This document shows, in pieces, positions 32,554 through 40,732 of a stretch of 41,601 nt of DNA; the first letter of the stretch is position 1; each line of letters opens with the position of its first letter. Below the pieces are notes generated by a model that saw only the letters and a program-made list of their open reading frames with translations, was not told the origin of the DNA and ran no database searches. The stretch is from an uncultured Mycoplasmatota bacterium (GTDB lineage Bacteria > Bacillota_I > Bacilli_A > RF39 > UBA660). The DNA lies in NCBI GenBank assembly GCA_900552335.1, contig URZL01000006.1, positions 1-41,601 of the forward strand, in the 5' to 3' direction. A program made the position numbers and the translations under genes.

Positions 32554-33774
32554 ATGCGAATTGGCATTTTTACTGACACTTATCCACCCTATATTAATGG
32601 TGTATCGACAAGTATTTGTATGTTAGAAAAAGCTTTACGACAAAAAGGTCATCAAGTTTATATTGTTACAGTGAATACAGAAAATATGAAATATAAGTAT
32701 GAAAATGATGGTAAAATTATTCGTATTCCGGGCATTCCTATTGGTATATATGATTATCGATTAACTGGAATTTATCCTATTCGCGTCATTAATAAAATTA
32801 AAAAATGGAATTTAGATGTTATTCATTCTCATACTGAATTTGGGGTTGGAACATTTGCTAGAATTATAGCAAAACAATTTCATATTCCCCTTGTCCACAC
32901 TTATCATACTATGTATGAAGATTATGTACATTATATTACACATGGTTATTTTGATAAATCTAGTAAAAAATTAGTGGAATATTTTACCAAATTTTATTGC
33001 GACAAAACAGCCAGTGAATTAATTGTACCTAGTAAAAAAACTTACAATTTGTTTAAAGACAAATATAAATGTGATAAAAATATTTATATTGTTCCTACTG
33101 GAATGGATGTAGAAAATTTTAATAGGGATATTTTAGATATAAAAAAAATTCAATTGATAAAAAAACAATACAATATTGCAGAATCTGATTTTGTTATTTT
33201 GTTTGTAGGCAGATTGGCACAAGAAAAAAATATTGAGTTTTTATTAAATGCACAAGTCTCATTACAAAAAAAATATCCAGAATTGAAGCTACTAATTGTC
33301 GGTGATGGACCAGATCATGAAAAATATGAAAAAATAGTAAAGAAAAATAAACTAGTAGAAAAAATTATTTTTACAGGAGCTGTTCCACGAGATGAAATGC
33401 CTTATTATTATGCATTAGGAAATGTTTTCGTAACCGCAAGTCAATCAGAAACACAAGGATTAACAATTATTGAAGCAATGGCTTCTAATTTACCTGTGGT
33501 GGCAATTGATGATGAAAGTTTTTCTAACATTGTAGTATCTGGTTTAAATGGTTATCTATTTCAGAAAAAAAGTGATTATATAAAGGATATTTCTTTGTTA
33601 ATAGAAGATAAAACATCTTATATACAGATGTGTAAACAAGCTAAAATTACATCATTAGAACATTCTTTAAAGTATTATGCTGAAAAGCTATTAGATGTAT
33701 ATCGTATTGCTATAGCAAAAAAGAAAAAAGAAAGCTTTTTAAAAAAAATAGCAAACAAAATAAAGAGGGGATAA
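32554..33774 (+). CDS. GT4 glycosyltransferase, probable diacylglycerol glucosyltransferase
   Basis: A 406-residue GT-B enzyme. The N-terminus (MRIGIFTDTYPPYINGVSTS) and EFGVGTFARIIAKQFHIPLV, with YHTMYEDYVHY, match the group that adds glucose to diacylglycerol for membrane glycolipids and lipoteichoic acid anchors (LafA/alMGS-like). The C-terminal nucleotide-sugar domain has FVGRLAQEKNIEFLL and the E-x7-E motif in SETQGLTIIEAMASNLP. A basic tail (about 385-406, many Lys) could bind the membrane surface. It follows the flippase-like gene by one base, which supports a glycolipid role. Substrate identity is inferred from sequence resemblance only. Confidence 0.82.
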   Translation: MRIGIFTDTYPPYINGVSTSICMLEKALRQKGHQVYIVTVNTENMKYKYENDGKIIRIPGIPIGIYDYRLTGIYPIRVINKIKKWNLDVIHSHTEFGVGTFARIIAKQFHIPLVHTYHTMYEDYVHYITHGYFDKSSKKLVEYFTKFYCDKTASELIVPSKKTYNLFKDKYKCDKNIYIVPTGMDVENFNRDILDIKKIQLIKKQYNIAESDFVILFVGRLAQEKNIEFLLNAQVSLQKKYPELKLLIVGDGPDHEKYEKIVKKNKLVEKIIFTGAVPRDEMPYYYALGNVFVTASQSETQGLTIIEAMASNLPVVAIDDESFSNIVVSGLNGYLFQKKSDYIKDISLLIEDKTSYIQMCKQAKITSLEHSLKYYAEKLLDVYRIAIAKKKKESFLKKIANKIKRG

Positions 33775-33775
33775 T

Positions 33776-34492
33776 GTGAAGTCATTTCTAATAGTGGCAA
33801 ATTTAAAAATGAATTTGTCAGCAAAACAACTAATACCATATTTAAATAAGATAAATTCTTATTCAAAAAACAATTTAGTTATTTGCCCAACCAGTATTTA
33901 TATTCCATATTTTTTAAAACATTCTTATAAGGTTGGTATTCAAAATATTTTTTATGAGAATGAGGGATCTTATACAGGAGAGATATCTCCTTTTCAAGCA
34001 TCTTCTATTGGTATTGAGTATGCTATTGTAGGACATAGTAATCGTAGAACTCTTTTTCATGAAACGGATTTAGAAATCCATAAAAAAATCATGAAATGTT
34101 TAGAAAATAAATTAAAGGTAGTTGTTTGTATAGGAGAAACATTAGAAGAAAAAAATATGATGAAAACGTCTAATGTATTAAAAAAGCAAATAATGATGGA
34201 TTTAAGAGGCATTCAAGATTTATCTAATGTTTATATTGCTTATGAACCAGTATGGGCAATTGGGAGTAAAAAAGTACCAAGTAATCAAGATATAAAAGAC
34301 ACGGTGAATTATATTAAAGAACTTGTGATGGAATTAAATCAATATGAAAATGTCAAAGTATTATACGGTGGTAGTATTGATGAGGAAAATATTGAGCTTA
34401 TCACTAAGATTTCCAATATAGATGGAATTCTACTTGGAAATAGTGCTTTAAATGCGGAACAATTATTAACCATTATGAAAAAATGTAAGTGA
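33776..34492 (+). CDS. tpiA: Triosephosphate isomerase (divergent)
   Basis: A 238-residue isomerase interconverting dihydroxyacetone phosphate and glyceraldehyde 3-phosphate, about 12 residues shorter than usual. Catalytic residues are present: Lys11 (NLKMN), His87 (VGHSNRR) and Glu157 (AYEPVWAIG). Several nearly invariant positions differ. GHSERR reads GHSNRR, the loop-6 GTGK region reads GSKK, and the C-terminal phosphate-binding VGGASL reads LGNSAL. The start is GTG 33776 with GAGGGG 5 bases upstream; no ATG fits. It is the only tpiA seen and lies in the operon with pgk, so it probably works, but kinetics may be altered. Confidence 0.88.
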   Translation: MKSFLIVANLKMNLSAKQLIPYLNKINSYSKNNLVICPTSIYIPYFLKHSYKVGIQNIFYENEGSYTGEISPFQASSIGIEYAIVGHSNRRTLFHETDLEIHKKIMKCLENKLKVVVCIGETLEEKNMMKTSNVLKKQIMMDLRGIQDLSNVYIAYEPVWAIGSKKVPSNQDIKDTVNYIKELVMELNQYENVKVLYGGSIDEENIELITKISNIDGILLGNSALNAEQLLTIMKKCK

Positions 34493-34505
34493 TCCTTACA
34501 TTTTT
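34479..34505 (+). terminator. Terminator after tpiA
   Basis: AAAAATGTAAG (34479-34489) pairs perfectly with CTTACATTTTT (34495-34505) around a 5-base loop that contains the end of the tpiA stop codon. The T-run is part of the stem. Confidence 0.85.
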
Positions 34506-34524
34506 AATTTATTTAAAACAATCA

Positions 34525-34531
34525 TTCGACA
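34525..34531 (-). promoter_or_regulatory. Putative Spo0A binding box upstream of spo0A
   Basis: TTCGACA on the plus strand is the complement of the consensus 0A box TGTCGAA, and it lies 84 bases before the spo0A start in a 122-base gap. A 7-mer occurs by chance a few times in 41 kb, so only the location makes it notable. A -10-like TATAAT is at 34575-34580 without a clear -35. Confidence 0.5.
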
Positions 34532-34614
34532 AAAGTTTACAAAATGTACTCTAGTATTTTAAAATGAATTGCGCTATAATAACAGCATGGTAGTACTACG
34601 GAAAGGAAGAAAGC

Positions 34615-35382
34615 ATGGAAGATATCAAAGTACTAATCATTGATGATAATACATCATTAATTGAAATGGTAAAAGAGTATTTTGCTGGTAGTAGTATTTG
34701 TATAAAATATGAAGCTTATAATGGGCTTGATGGAATGAATATATTAGAAAATAACCTAAACGATATTGATATTGTTTTATTAGATTTAATTATGCCAAAA
34801 AAAGACGGAATTTATGTCTTAGAAGAAATGAAAAAGAAAAACATTACCAAAAATGTTATAGTAGAAACTAGTTACAACGCAAGTGACGTAATTAGACAAG
34901 TTTCTGAATTTGGTGTTAGTTATTTTATATTAAAACCTTTCGATTTAGAAGATTTAGAAAAAAGAATGTATGAAGTGGTTCATAAAAATACCAAAAATAA
35001 AAATATTGACTTTACAACAAGTAACTTGCAATTATCCATCACAAAAGTTTTACATGAACTTGGTATACCATCTCATATAAAGGGATATCAATACATTCGA
35101 GAAGCAATTGGTATTATTTATAATAGACCAGAAATTATAGGAGGAATTACAAAAGAATTATATCCAGAATTAGCCAATAAATTTGATACAACCGTTTCTA
35201 GAGTAGAAAGAGCAATCCGTCATGCGATAGAAGTTAGTTGGAATAGAGGAAATTATTACTTGATGGAAGAGATATTTGGACATAGTGTAGATATTGATAA
35301 AGCAAAACCAACCAATTCAGAGTTTATGGTAACAATTGCAGATAAATTAAAACTAGAAGGAAATAAAATAGGAATTCATTAA
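34615..35382 (+). CDS. spo0A: Stage 0 sporulation protein A, master response regulator
   Basis: A 255-residue transcription factor that starts sporulation when phosphorylated. The receiver domain (1-125) has the acidic pair Asp10/Asp11, phosphoacceptor Asp57 in VLLDLIMP and the conserved Lys in ILKPF. After a short linker the DNA-binding domain (about 140-250) contains the Spo0A-specific run IPSHIKGYQYIREAI, then TVSRVERAIRHAIEVSWNRG and KPTNSEFM. This C-terminal domain is unique to Spo0A, so identification is secure. The last eight residues (EGNKIGIH) extend slightly past the usual end. It is a one-gene unit with terminators on both sides and an AAGGAAG site. Confidence 0.97.
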   Translation: MEDIKVLIIDDNTSLIEMVKEYFAGSSICIKYEAYNGLDGMNILENNLNDIDIVLLDLIMPKKDGIYVLEEMKKKNITKNVIVETSYNASDVIRQVSEFGVSYFILKPFDLEDLEKRMYEVVHKNTKNKNIDFTTSNLQLSITKVLHELGIPSHIKGYQYIREAIGIIYNRPEIIGGITKELYPELANKFDTTVSRVERAIRHAIEVSWNRGNYYLMEEIFGHSVDIDKAKPTNSEFMVTIADKLKLEGNKIGIH

Positions 35383-35383
35383 G

Positions 35384-35406
35384 GCGTTAAAATGTAACGC
35401 TTTTTT
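35384..35406 (+). terminator. Terminator after spo0A
   Basis: GCGTTA (35384-35389) pairs with TAACGC (35395-35400) and is followed by six T. Confidence 0.9.
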
Positions 35407-35436
35407 GTTTACTAAAAAATTTTCACTTTTTAACTA

Positions 35437-35465
35437 TTTCAAAAAAATAGCATCTATGATATAAT
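35437..35465 (+). promoter_or_regulatory. Promoter of cdaA-cdaR
   Basis: TTTCAA (35437-35442), a 17-bp spacer and a perfect TATAAT (35460-35465) stand 25 bases before cdaA. Confidence 0.65.
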
Positions 35466-35490
35466 CAATTCGTAGAATGAGGAGGTTATT

Positions 35491-36315
35491 ATGACATTTG
35501 ATAGTATAATTAGTTTATTAACCAAATTATTGGATGTATTATTAGTGTGGCTAGTACTATACTATATTTTAAAAAATTTAAGAAAAAATGTAAAAATGGT
35601 TCTAATATTTAAAGGAATATTAATTTTAATCGTATTAAAGTTAATTAGTGACATCTTTGATTTAGTAACCATTGGGTATTTACTAGACTATGTAATTACT
35701 TGGGGACCACTTGCTTTAATTGTTATTTTTCAACCTGAAATTAGAAATGTATTAGAGTATTTAGGTAGAAGTCAATTATTAGGTCGTCATAAAGTGTTAA
35801 CAGTAGATGAACGTGAAAAAGTAGTTTATGAAATTGTAAATGCTATGGAAGTGTTAAAAAAAGAAAGAATTGGGGCTTTAATGGTTATTGAAAGAGATAA
35901 TTCTTTAAGTGACTATATTGAAAGATCAAAGAAAATATATGCAGATATTTCTTCTGATTTGTTAGTAGCTATTTTCTTTCCAAACAATCCATTACATGAT
36001 GGTGGTGTTATTATTCAAGGAGATAAAATTACCAGTGCTGGTGCTGTTTTCCCAACAAGCGATAGTTTGAAAATTAGCAAGCGTTTAGGAACTAGACATA
36101 GAGCAGCTCTTGGTATATCAGAAACCGGCGATTGTATTGCTCTAGTTGTTTCAGAAGAAACAGGAAGATTATCGATTGCGATGAATGGAGAATTAAACTA
36201 TAACTTAACTTTGGATGAAGTAAAAATGATTCTTCTAGAAGAACTACGTCCTAAAAAATCTATTCTAATAGATGAGGAGGAAGAAACAGATGAAGAAAAT
36301 AATAAAGGCAATTAG
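35491..36315 (+). CDS. cdaA: Diadenylate cyclase CdaA (c-di-AMP synthase)
   Basis: A 274-residue membrane enzyme that makes cyclic di-AMP from two ATP; c-di-AMP controls potassium, osmolyte and wall homeostasis in Bacillota. Three N-terminal membrane helices (about 10-28, 36-56 and 62-80) precede the DAC domain. The catalytic DGA motif reads DGG here (170-172, in LHDGGVII). The second motif RHR is intact (202-204, in LGTRHRAALGISE), as is VVSEETG. CdaR, its membrane regulator, overlaps downstream by 26 bases. In many Bacillota glmM follows cdaR; here it does not. Confidence 0.93.
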   Translation: MTFDSIISLLTKLLDVLLVWLVLYYILKNLRKNVKMVLIFKGILILIVLKLISDIFDLVTIGYLLDYVITWGPLALIVIFQPEIRNVLEYLGRSQLLGRHKVLTVDEREKVVYEIVNAMEVLKKERIGALMVIERDNSLSDYIERSKKIYADISSDLLVAIFFPNNPLHDGGVIIQGDKITSAGAVFPTSDSLKISKRLGTRHRAALGISETGDCIALVVSEETGRLSIAMNGELNYNLTLDEVKMILLEELRPKKSILIDEEEETDEENNKGN

Positions 36316-37645
36316 TATTTTTTGCAAAAATGTGATTAGATTAATTGATCAAAAAATAGTAGTACCGATTACTAAATTAATTGTTTTAATCACATCGAAA
36401 TTTAGTAGTTCCAGTCGTTTTATTGAAAATTGGTTAACCAAAAAGAATACACTATTATTTATTTCTTTATTTTTAGCCATTACTTTATTTATTGTAATTG
36501 ACCAAAAAATCTTAGTATTTACAGATAACACAGCAGAGGTTTTAAAAAATCAACCAGTAGATATCATTTATAATGAAGAAGCCTATGTAGTAGAAGGATT
36601 ACCTGAAACAGTAGATATTACTTTAATCGGTAGTAAAACCGATTTATATATTGCAAAACAATCTTCTTCTCAAAAAGTAACAGTAGATCTAAGTGGATTA
36701 AAACCAGGTACTCATAAAGTTAATATTACTTATTCACAAAATGCAGGGAATATTGAATATATGGTAAATCCTAGTGTAGCAACTGTTATTATTTCACAAA
36801 AAGTATCTGAAACAAGAACTTTATCTGTAGACATTATAAATAAAGATAAATTAGACTCTACTTTAACAATTAAAAATATTAACTATGATACGGATAAAAT
36901 TGTTATAAAAGGTTCTGAAAAAACATTGAAAAAAGTAGCAACTGTAAAAGCATTAGTAAATGTAAATGATATTGTATCTCAACAAGTTGGAATAACAACC
37001 GTTAAAGATGTTCCACTTATTGCGTATGATGAAAATGGAAATGTGGTGGACGTAGAAATTGTTCCACAAAAAATAGATGTAGAGTTAGAAATTGCCTCAC
37101 CTAGCAAGGAAGTTCCAATTAAAGTAATTCCAAAAGGTGAAGTATCCTTCGGTCTTGCTATTAGCTCTATGAATGTTAGTGAAACAAAAGTAACCGTTTA
37201 TGGTGATGAAGAAACATTAGCTTCTTTAACATCTATTCCAGTAGAAATTGATGTAAATGGTTTGCAAGAAAATAAAGAATACAAAGTAGAACTATCAAAA
37301 CCAGTTGGCATTAATTCTTTATCTGTTAATAATGTGACAGTTACAGTTGGACTTGGCGAAATATCTTCTAAAGACATTTCAGGAGTTGGTATTACACCGA
37401 TGAATTTAGGAGATAATTATAAAGCTCAATCAGTTAGTGAAGCAGCTGCAACCGTAACCGTAAATGTGAAGGGTGTTCGTAATGTTATCGATAACATATC
37501 TTCTTCAGATATCAAAGCTTATGTAGATTTATCTGGATTAACAGAAGGTGAACACGAGGCAGATGTATTAGTAGAAGGAAATGATTCTAGGGTAACGTAT
37601 ACTTCTAAAACAAAGAAAGTAAAAATTATAATATCAAAAAAATAA
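36290..37645 (+). CDS. cdaR: CdaR, YbbR-repeat regulator of CdaA
   Basis: A 451-residue protein with one N-terminal membrane helix (about 55-72) and a long extracytoplasmic part built of YbbR repeats (about four, starting near 85, with the recurring pattern VDLSGLKPGTHKV and VDLSGLTEGEHEADV). CdaR binds CdaA and tunes c-di-AMP production. ATG 36290 is chosen because GAGGAGG lies 9 bases upstream, inside the cdaA coding region. The cytoplasmic part before the helix is longer than in Bacillus. Its stop codon lies inside the terminator hairpin that follows. Confidence 0.9.
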   Translation: MKKIIKAISIFCKNVIRLIDQKIVVPITKLIVLITSKFSSSSRFIENWLTKKNTLLFISLFLAITLFIVIDQKILVFTDNTAEVLKNQPVDIIYNEEAYVVEGLPETVDITLIGSKTDLYIAKQSSSQKVTVDLSGLKPGTHKVNITYSQNAGNIEYMVNPSVATVIISQKVSETRTLSVDIINKDKLDSTLTIKNINYDTDKIVIKGSEKTLKKVATVKALVNVNDIVSQQVGITTVKDVPLIAYDENGNVVDVEIVPQKIDVELEIASPSKEVPIKVIPKGEVSFGLAISSMNVSETKVTVYGDEETLASLTSIPVEIDVNGLQENKEYKVELSKPVGINSLSVNNVTVTVGLGEISSKDISGVGITPMNLGDNYKAQSVSEAAATVTVNVKGVRNVIDNISSSDIKAYVDLSGLTEGEHEADVLVEGNDSRVTYTSKTKKVKIIISKK

Positions 37646-37670
37646 CTTTAAAAACTAAAGTTATTTTTCT
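37641..37670. terminator. Bidirectional terminator between cdaR and the DUF378 gene
   Basis: AATAACTTTA (37641-37650) and TAAAGTTATT (37656-37665) form a perfect 10-bp stem that covers both stop codons. T follows on the plus strand, and T-rich sequence follows on the minus strand. Confidence 0.85.
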
Positions 37671-37858
37671 ATATGATCAAATAAAAGTCCAATATTAACT
37701 AATGCACATATACCTACAATAATATAAATAATTCTAGGTATAATAAGCATATTGCTAAATAATGATTCTAATGGATTATAGTTAAACAAACCAATAATTC
37801 CCCATAATATTCCGCCAATAATAGTAAAAATAAGCGCTATTTTTTGTAATGCTTCCAT
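37661..37858 (-). CDS. DUF378-family small membrane protein
   Basis: A 65-residue protein on the minus strand with two hydrophobic helices (about 6-25 and 39-60). The sequence (KIALIFTIIGGILWGIIGLF, then IPRIIYIIVGICAL) matches the DUF378 family of very small membrane proteins found across Bacillota; function is unknown. The binding site AGAAAGGAG is strong. It converges on cdaR and shares its terminator. No clear minus-strand promoter could be picked in the short gap before it. Confidence 0.82.
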   Translation of the reverse strand: MEALQKIALIFTIIGGILWGIIGLFNYNPLESLFSNMLIIPRIIYIIVGICALVNIGLLFDHIEK

Positions 37859-37964
37859 AAAAACTCCTTTCTATATTACATAAGATGAACAAAAAGTAAA
37901 AAAATATTCATATTGCCTATCAAAAACCGTATAATTAAGTGAAGTTAATGATGGGGTGAAAAAA

Positions 37965-38951
37965 ATGAAAAAGAAAATTATATCTCTTGCCTTATTAATT
38001 TTTTTAGCAACTGGTTGTTTTAAAAAAGGCAATGAAGATATCATCAACAGTTTAAACAAAAAAATTGATGGAATAGAAACTTATTATATTAAGGGAGAAT
38101 TAGAAATCATTAATAATGAAGATAGTTATCTCTATAATGTAGAAGTAGCTTATCAAAAAGAAGATAAATTTAAAGTAGATCTAGTTAATAAAACCAACAA
38201 TCATGAACAAATTATTTTGAAAAATAGTGAAGGCGTTTATTTGCTAACACCATCTTTGAATAAAAGTTTTAAATTTCAAAGTGATTGGCCATACAATAAT
38301 TCTCAAATTTATTTACTACAGACTCTTTTAAAAGATATCAAAAATGATGAAGAAAAATTAGTAGAACAAGTAGATGGTGGTTATAAAATAACAACCAGTG
38401 TTAATTATTCTAATAACCACAATTTAGTAAAACAACACATCTATGTAGATGATAAAGCTAATATCACGAAAGTAGAAATAGTAGATAGTAATGATATTGT
38501 TAAAATGAAAATGAATTTTGAAAAAATTGATTTATCAGCTACTTACAAAAATGATTATTTTGATTTAAATGCTAATATGAAGAACGCAGAAACAGCCACA
38601 ACATCCAAAGAAATAGAAGATGTTATTTATCCTATGCATGTTCCAGCTAATACTTATTTAAAAAGTCAAGATACTATAAATTTAGATGATGGCGAAAGAA
38701 TTATTTTAACATTTGCTGGCGAAAGTCCATTTACCATCATAGAACAAACAGTAACCGTAACAGATGACTATGAAATGACTACTGTATATGGTGATCCAGA
38801 ATTATTAGTAGATACTATAGGAAGTGTTACTACAAATTCGGTAAGTTTTATTAGTAATGGGATAGAATACTACGCTGTTTCAGAAGTATTAGATCAGAAT
38901 CAATTATTAGAAGTAGCAAAATCTATTAGTGTACTTCCAGTTGGAAAATAG
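37965..38951 (+). CDS. LolA-fold lipoprotein, GerS/YdcC-like
   Basis: A 328-residue lipoprotein: the signal MKKKIISLALLIFLATGC ends in a lipobox, so Cys18 would carry lipid. The middle (about 35-205) fits the LolA-like fold, with GVYLLTPSLNKSFKFQSDWP as its best-known block, found in GerS of Clostridioides and YdcC of Bacillus. Those proteins act in spore cortex hydrolysis or sporulation, and Spo0A is encoded nearby, but the link is inference. The C-terminal 100 residues look like a second beta-rich domain. ATG 37965 is chosen with GGGGTG 6 bases upstream. Confidence 0.72.
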   Translation: MKKKIISLALLIFLATGCFKKGNEDIINSLNKKIDGIETYYIKGELEIINNEDSYLYNVEVAYQKEDKFKVDLVNKTNNHEQIILKNSEGVYLLTPSLNKSFKFQSDWPYNNSQIYLLQTLLKDIKNDEEKLVEQVDGGYKITTSVNYSNNHNLVKQHIYVDDKANITKVEIVDSNDIVKMKMNFEKIDLSATYKNDYFDLNANMKNAETATTSKEIEDVIYPMHVPANTYLKSQDTINLDDGERIILTFAGESPFTIIEQTVTVTDDYEMTTVYGDPELLVDTIGSVTTNSVSFISNGIEYYAVSEVLDQNQLLEVAKSISVLPVGK

Positions 38952-38970
38952 ATGAAAAATCTATTTTTTT
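38946..38970 (+). terminator. Terminator after the LolA-fold lipoprotein gene
   Basis: AAATAGAT (38946-38953) pairs with ATCTATTT (38959-38966), with a T-run continuing. The stem includes the stop codon. Confidence 0.8.
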
Positions 38971-39022
38971 TCTTGAAACAATGTTATAATATTATTGTTT
39001 GATAACAGAGGAGGATTTATAC

Positions 39023-39484
39023 ATGGAAAGTGAATATAAAATAGAAAATTTAATTAAAATCATCATTATTGTTCTTTTAATAGCTGGTATATTTTATGGA
39101 TTAACAATATTGATTACTAAAAACAAAAAAAATACATCTAGTAGCACAGACAATACAACAAATACAGATATTCAATATACTGAAATTTTACTTGGGTCTT
39201 TATACAATCAAAAAGAAAATGAATATTATGTGTTAGTGGAAACAGAAAGTGATTATTTAACACTAAGTAGTATTGTAAATACTTATCATAAAAAAGCAGA
39301 AGCAATTAAACTATATATTAGTAATTTAGATGATGCTATGAATAAAAAATATAAAGGTGAAACAAGCAACTTTGAAAATCAATATCCAACTTTTTCAAAA
39401 TCTACTCTATTAAAAATTGCGAATGGTGAGATAGTAGAACATATAGAAGGAACTAGTGATATTCAGAAAAAATTAGCAGAATAG
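39023..39484 (+). CDS. Small membrane-anchored protein, possibly thioredoxin-like without CXXC
   Basis: A 153-residue protein with one N-terminal membrane helix (about 9-29), a Ser/Thr/Asn linker and a soluble extracytoplasmic domain. The order YYVLVETESDY, AIKLYISNLDDA and PTFSKSTLLKIANGEIVEHIEG recalls the strand-helix-strand and 'PT-x-hydrophobic-x-NG' ending of thioredoxin folds, but no Cys pair is present. So any relation would be structural, not redox. I chose ATG 39023 with GAGGAGG upstream. It is 8 bases before the S41 protease gene, in the same operon, so it may act with that protease. Confidence 0.65.
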   Translation: MESEYKIENLIKIIIIVLLIAGIFYGLTILITKNKKNTSSSTDNTTNTDIQYTEILLGSLYNQKENEYYVLVETESDYLTLSSIVNTYHKKAEAIKLYISNLDDAMNKKYKGETSNFENQYPTFSKSTLLKIANGEIVEHIEGTSDIQKKLAE

Positions 39485-39492
39485 GTGATAAA

Positions 39493-40674
39493 ATGAAAAA
39501 AAATTTTAATTATAAAGAAGTAATTTTTTTAGTCATATTAACTTGTGTAGTTAGTCTTTGGATGGGAAATGCAATTAAGCTAAACAAAATAGAGCCTAAA
39601 ACAGAATCAGATGATTATTTAAAAGAATTTGAAGAAAACTACCAATATATATTAGATAATTATTACGACGAAGTAAATAAAGAAGCAATTATAAAAGGTG
39701 CTATCAGTGGAATGGTAAATGCCCTTGGTGATGACTATTCGGTAGCTATTAACGATGAGAGCAGCAATAATTTCAATACAAGATTAACAGGAAGTTATAG
39801 TGGAATTGGAATTGAAATAGTTAATGATAATAATTACAATATTATTATTAGTGATGTTTTTGAGGATACACCGGCTGCAAAAGCAGGATTAAAGGTGATG
39901 GATGTTATTTTATCTATAGATGATGTTGATTTTTCCAATAAAAAGACAAGTGAATTAACCGACTATATAAAAGAAAGTAATAAAGAAAAATATATAATCA
40001 AAGTCAAAAGAGGAACAGAAGAACTTAGTTTTGAAATCGAAAGACAACTTATTCAAATTAAATCTATTTATTCAGAGCTAAAAGAAATAGATGATCATAA
40101 AATAGGGTATATCTATATATCTGTGTTTGCTAGTAATACTGCCGATCAATTTAAAGCTGCTGTAGAATCATTAGAAAAACAGGGAATGGATTCTTTAATA
40201 ATTGATGTACGCTATAATACAGGGGGTCACTTAACGAGTGCTGTTGAGATTTTATCTTATTTATTAAGTTCCGACAAAGTAATTTATCAAATAGAAAGTA
40301 AAGGTATTACAACGAAATATTATTCAAAGGGATCTGAAACCAAAACATATCCAATCGTAGTATTACAAAATAAAAACAGTGCTTCAGCTTCTGAACTTTT
40401 AAGTGCAGCCTTAAAAGAAGAATATGGTGCAACGATAATAGGAGAAGTTAGTTATGGTAAAGGCACTGTTCAAGAATTGGTAACTTTAACAGATGGAACT
40501 CAGTATAAGTTTACAACCAAAAAATGGTTAACTCCAAAAGGCAACTGGATTAATGGCGTTGGTGTATCTGTAGATATAGAAGAAGCTTTATCAAAAGAGT
40601 ATGAGAATAATCCAACAGAAGAAAATGATAATCAATTACAGAGAGCTGTTCAATATTTAAAAGAAACTGATTAA
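39493..40674 (+). CDS. S41-family carboxy-terminal processing protease with PDZ domain
   Basis: A 393-residue membrane-anchored serine protease. An N-terminal helix (about 9-25) is followed by the helical N-domain (GAISGMVNALGDDYS), a PDZ domain (about 100-185, with SGIGIEI and TPAAKAGLKVMDVILSIDD) and the S41 catalytic core. The catalytic Ser298 lies in NSASASELL and Lys323 in SYGKGTVQ, the usual 25 residues apart. CtpA/CtpB proteases trim proteins outside the membrane; CtpB cleaves a sporulation signal in Bacillus, so a role in sporulation is possible but not shown. It is the second gene after the thioredoxin-like protein. Confidence 0.92.
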   Translation: MKKNFNYKEVIFLVILTCVVSLWMGNAIKLNKIEPKTESDDYLKEFEENYQYILDNYYDEVNKEAIIKGAISGMVNALGDDYSVAINDESSNNFNTRLTGSYSGIGIEIVNDNNYNIIISDVFEDTPAAKAGLKVMDVILSIDDVDFSNKKTSELTDYIKESNKEKYIIKVKRGTEELSFEIERQLIQIKSIYSELKEIDDHKIGYIYISVFASNTADQFKAAVESLEKQGMDSLIIDVRYNTGGHLTSAVEILSYLLSSDKVIYQIESKGITTKYYSKGSETKTYPIVVLQNKNSASASELLSAALKEEYGATIIGEVSYGKGTVQELVTLTDGTQYKFTTKKWLTPKGNWINGVGVSVDIEEALSKEYENNPTEENDNQLQRAVQYLKETD

Positions 40675-40687
40675 TTCAGTTTCTTTT
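40660..40687 (+). terminator. Terminator after the S41 protease gene
   Basis: AAAGAAACTGA (40660-40670) pairs perfectly with TCAGTTTCTTT (40676-40686). It covers the stop codon and touches the -35 of the next promoter. Confidence 0.85.
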
Positions 40688-40714
40688 GACGTTATTATGA
40701 AAATGCGTTATAAT
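40686..40714 (+). promoter_or_regulatory. Promoter of the DUF402 gene
   Basis: TTGACG (40686-40691), a 17-bp spacer and a perfect TATAAT (40709-40714). Confidence 0.85.
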
Positions 40715-40732
40715 GACAACTGAGGGATGTTT

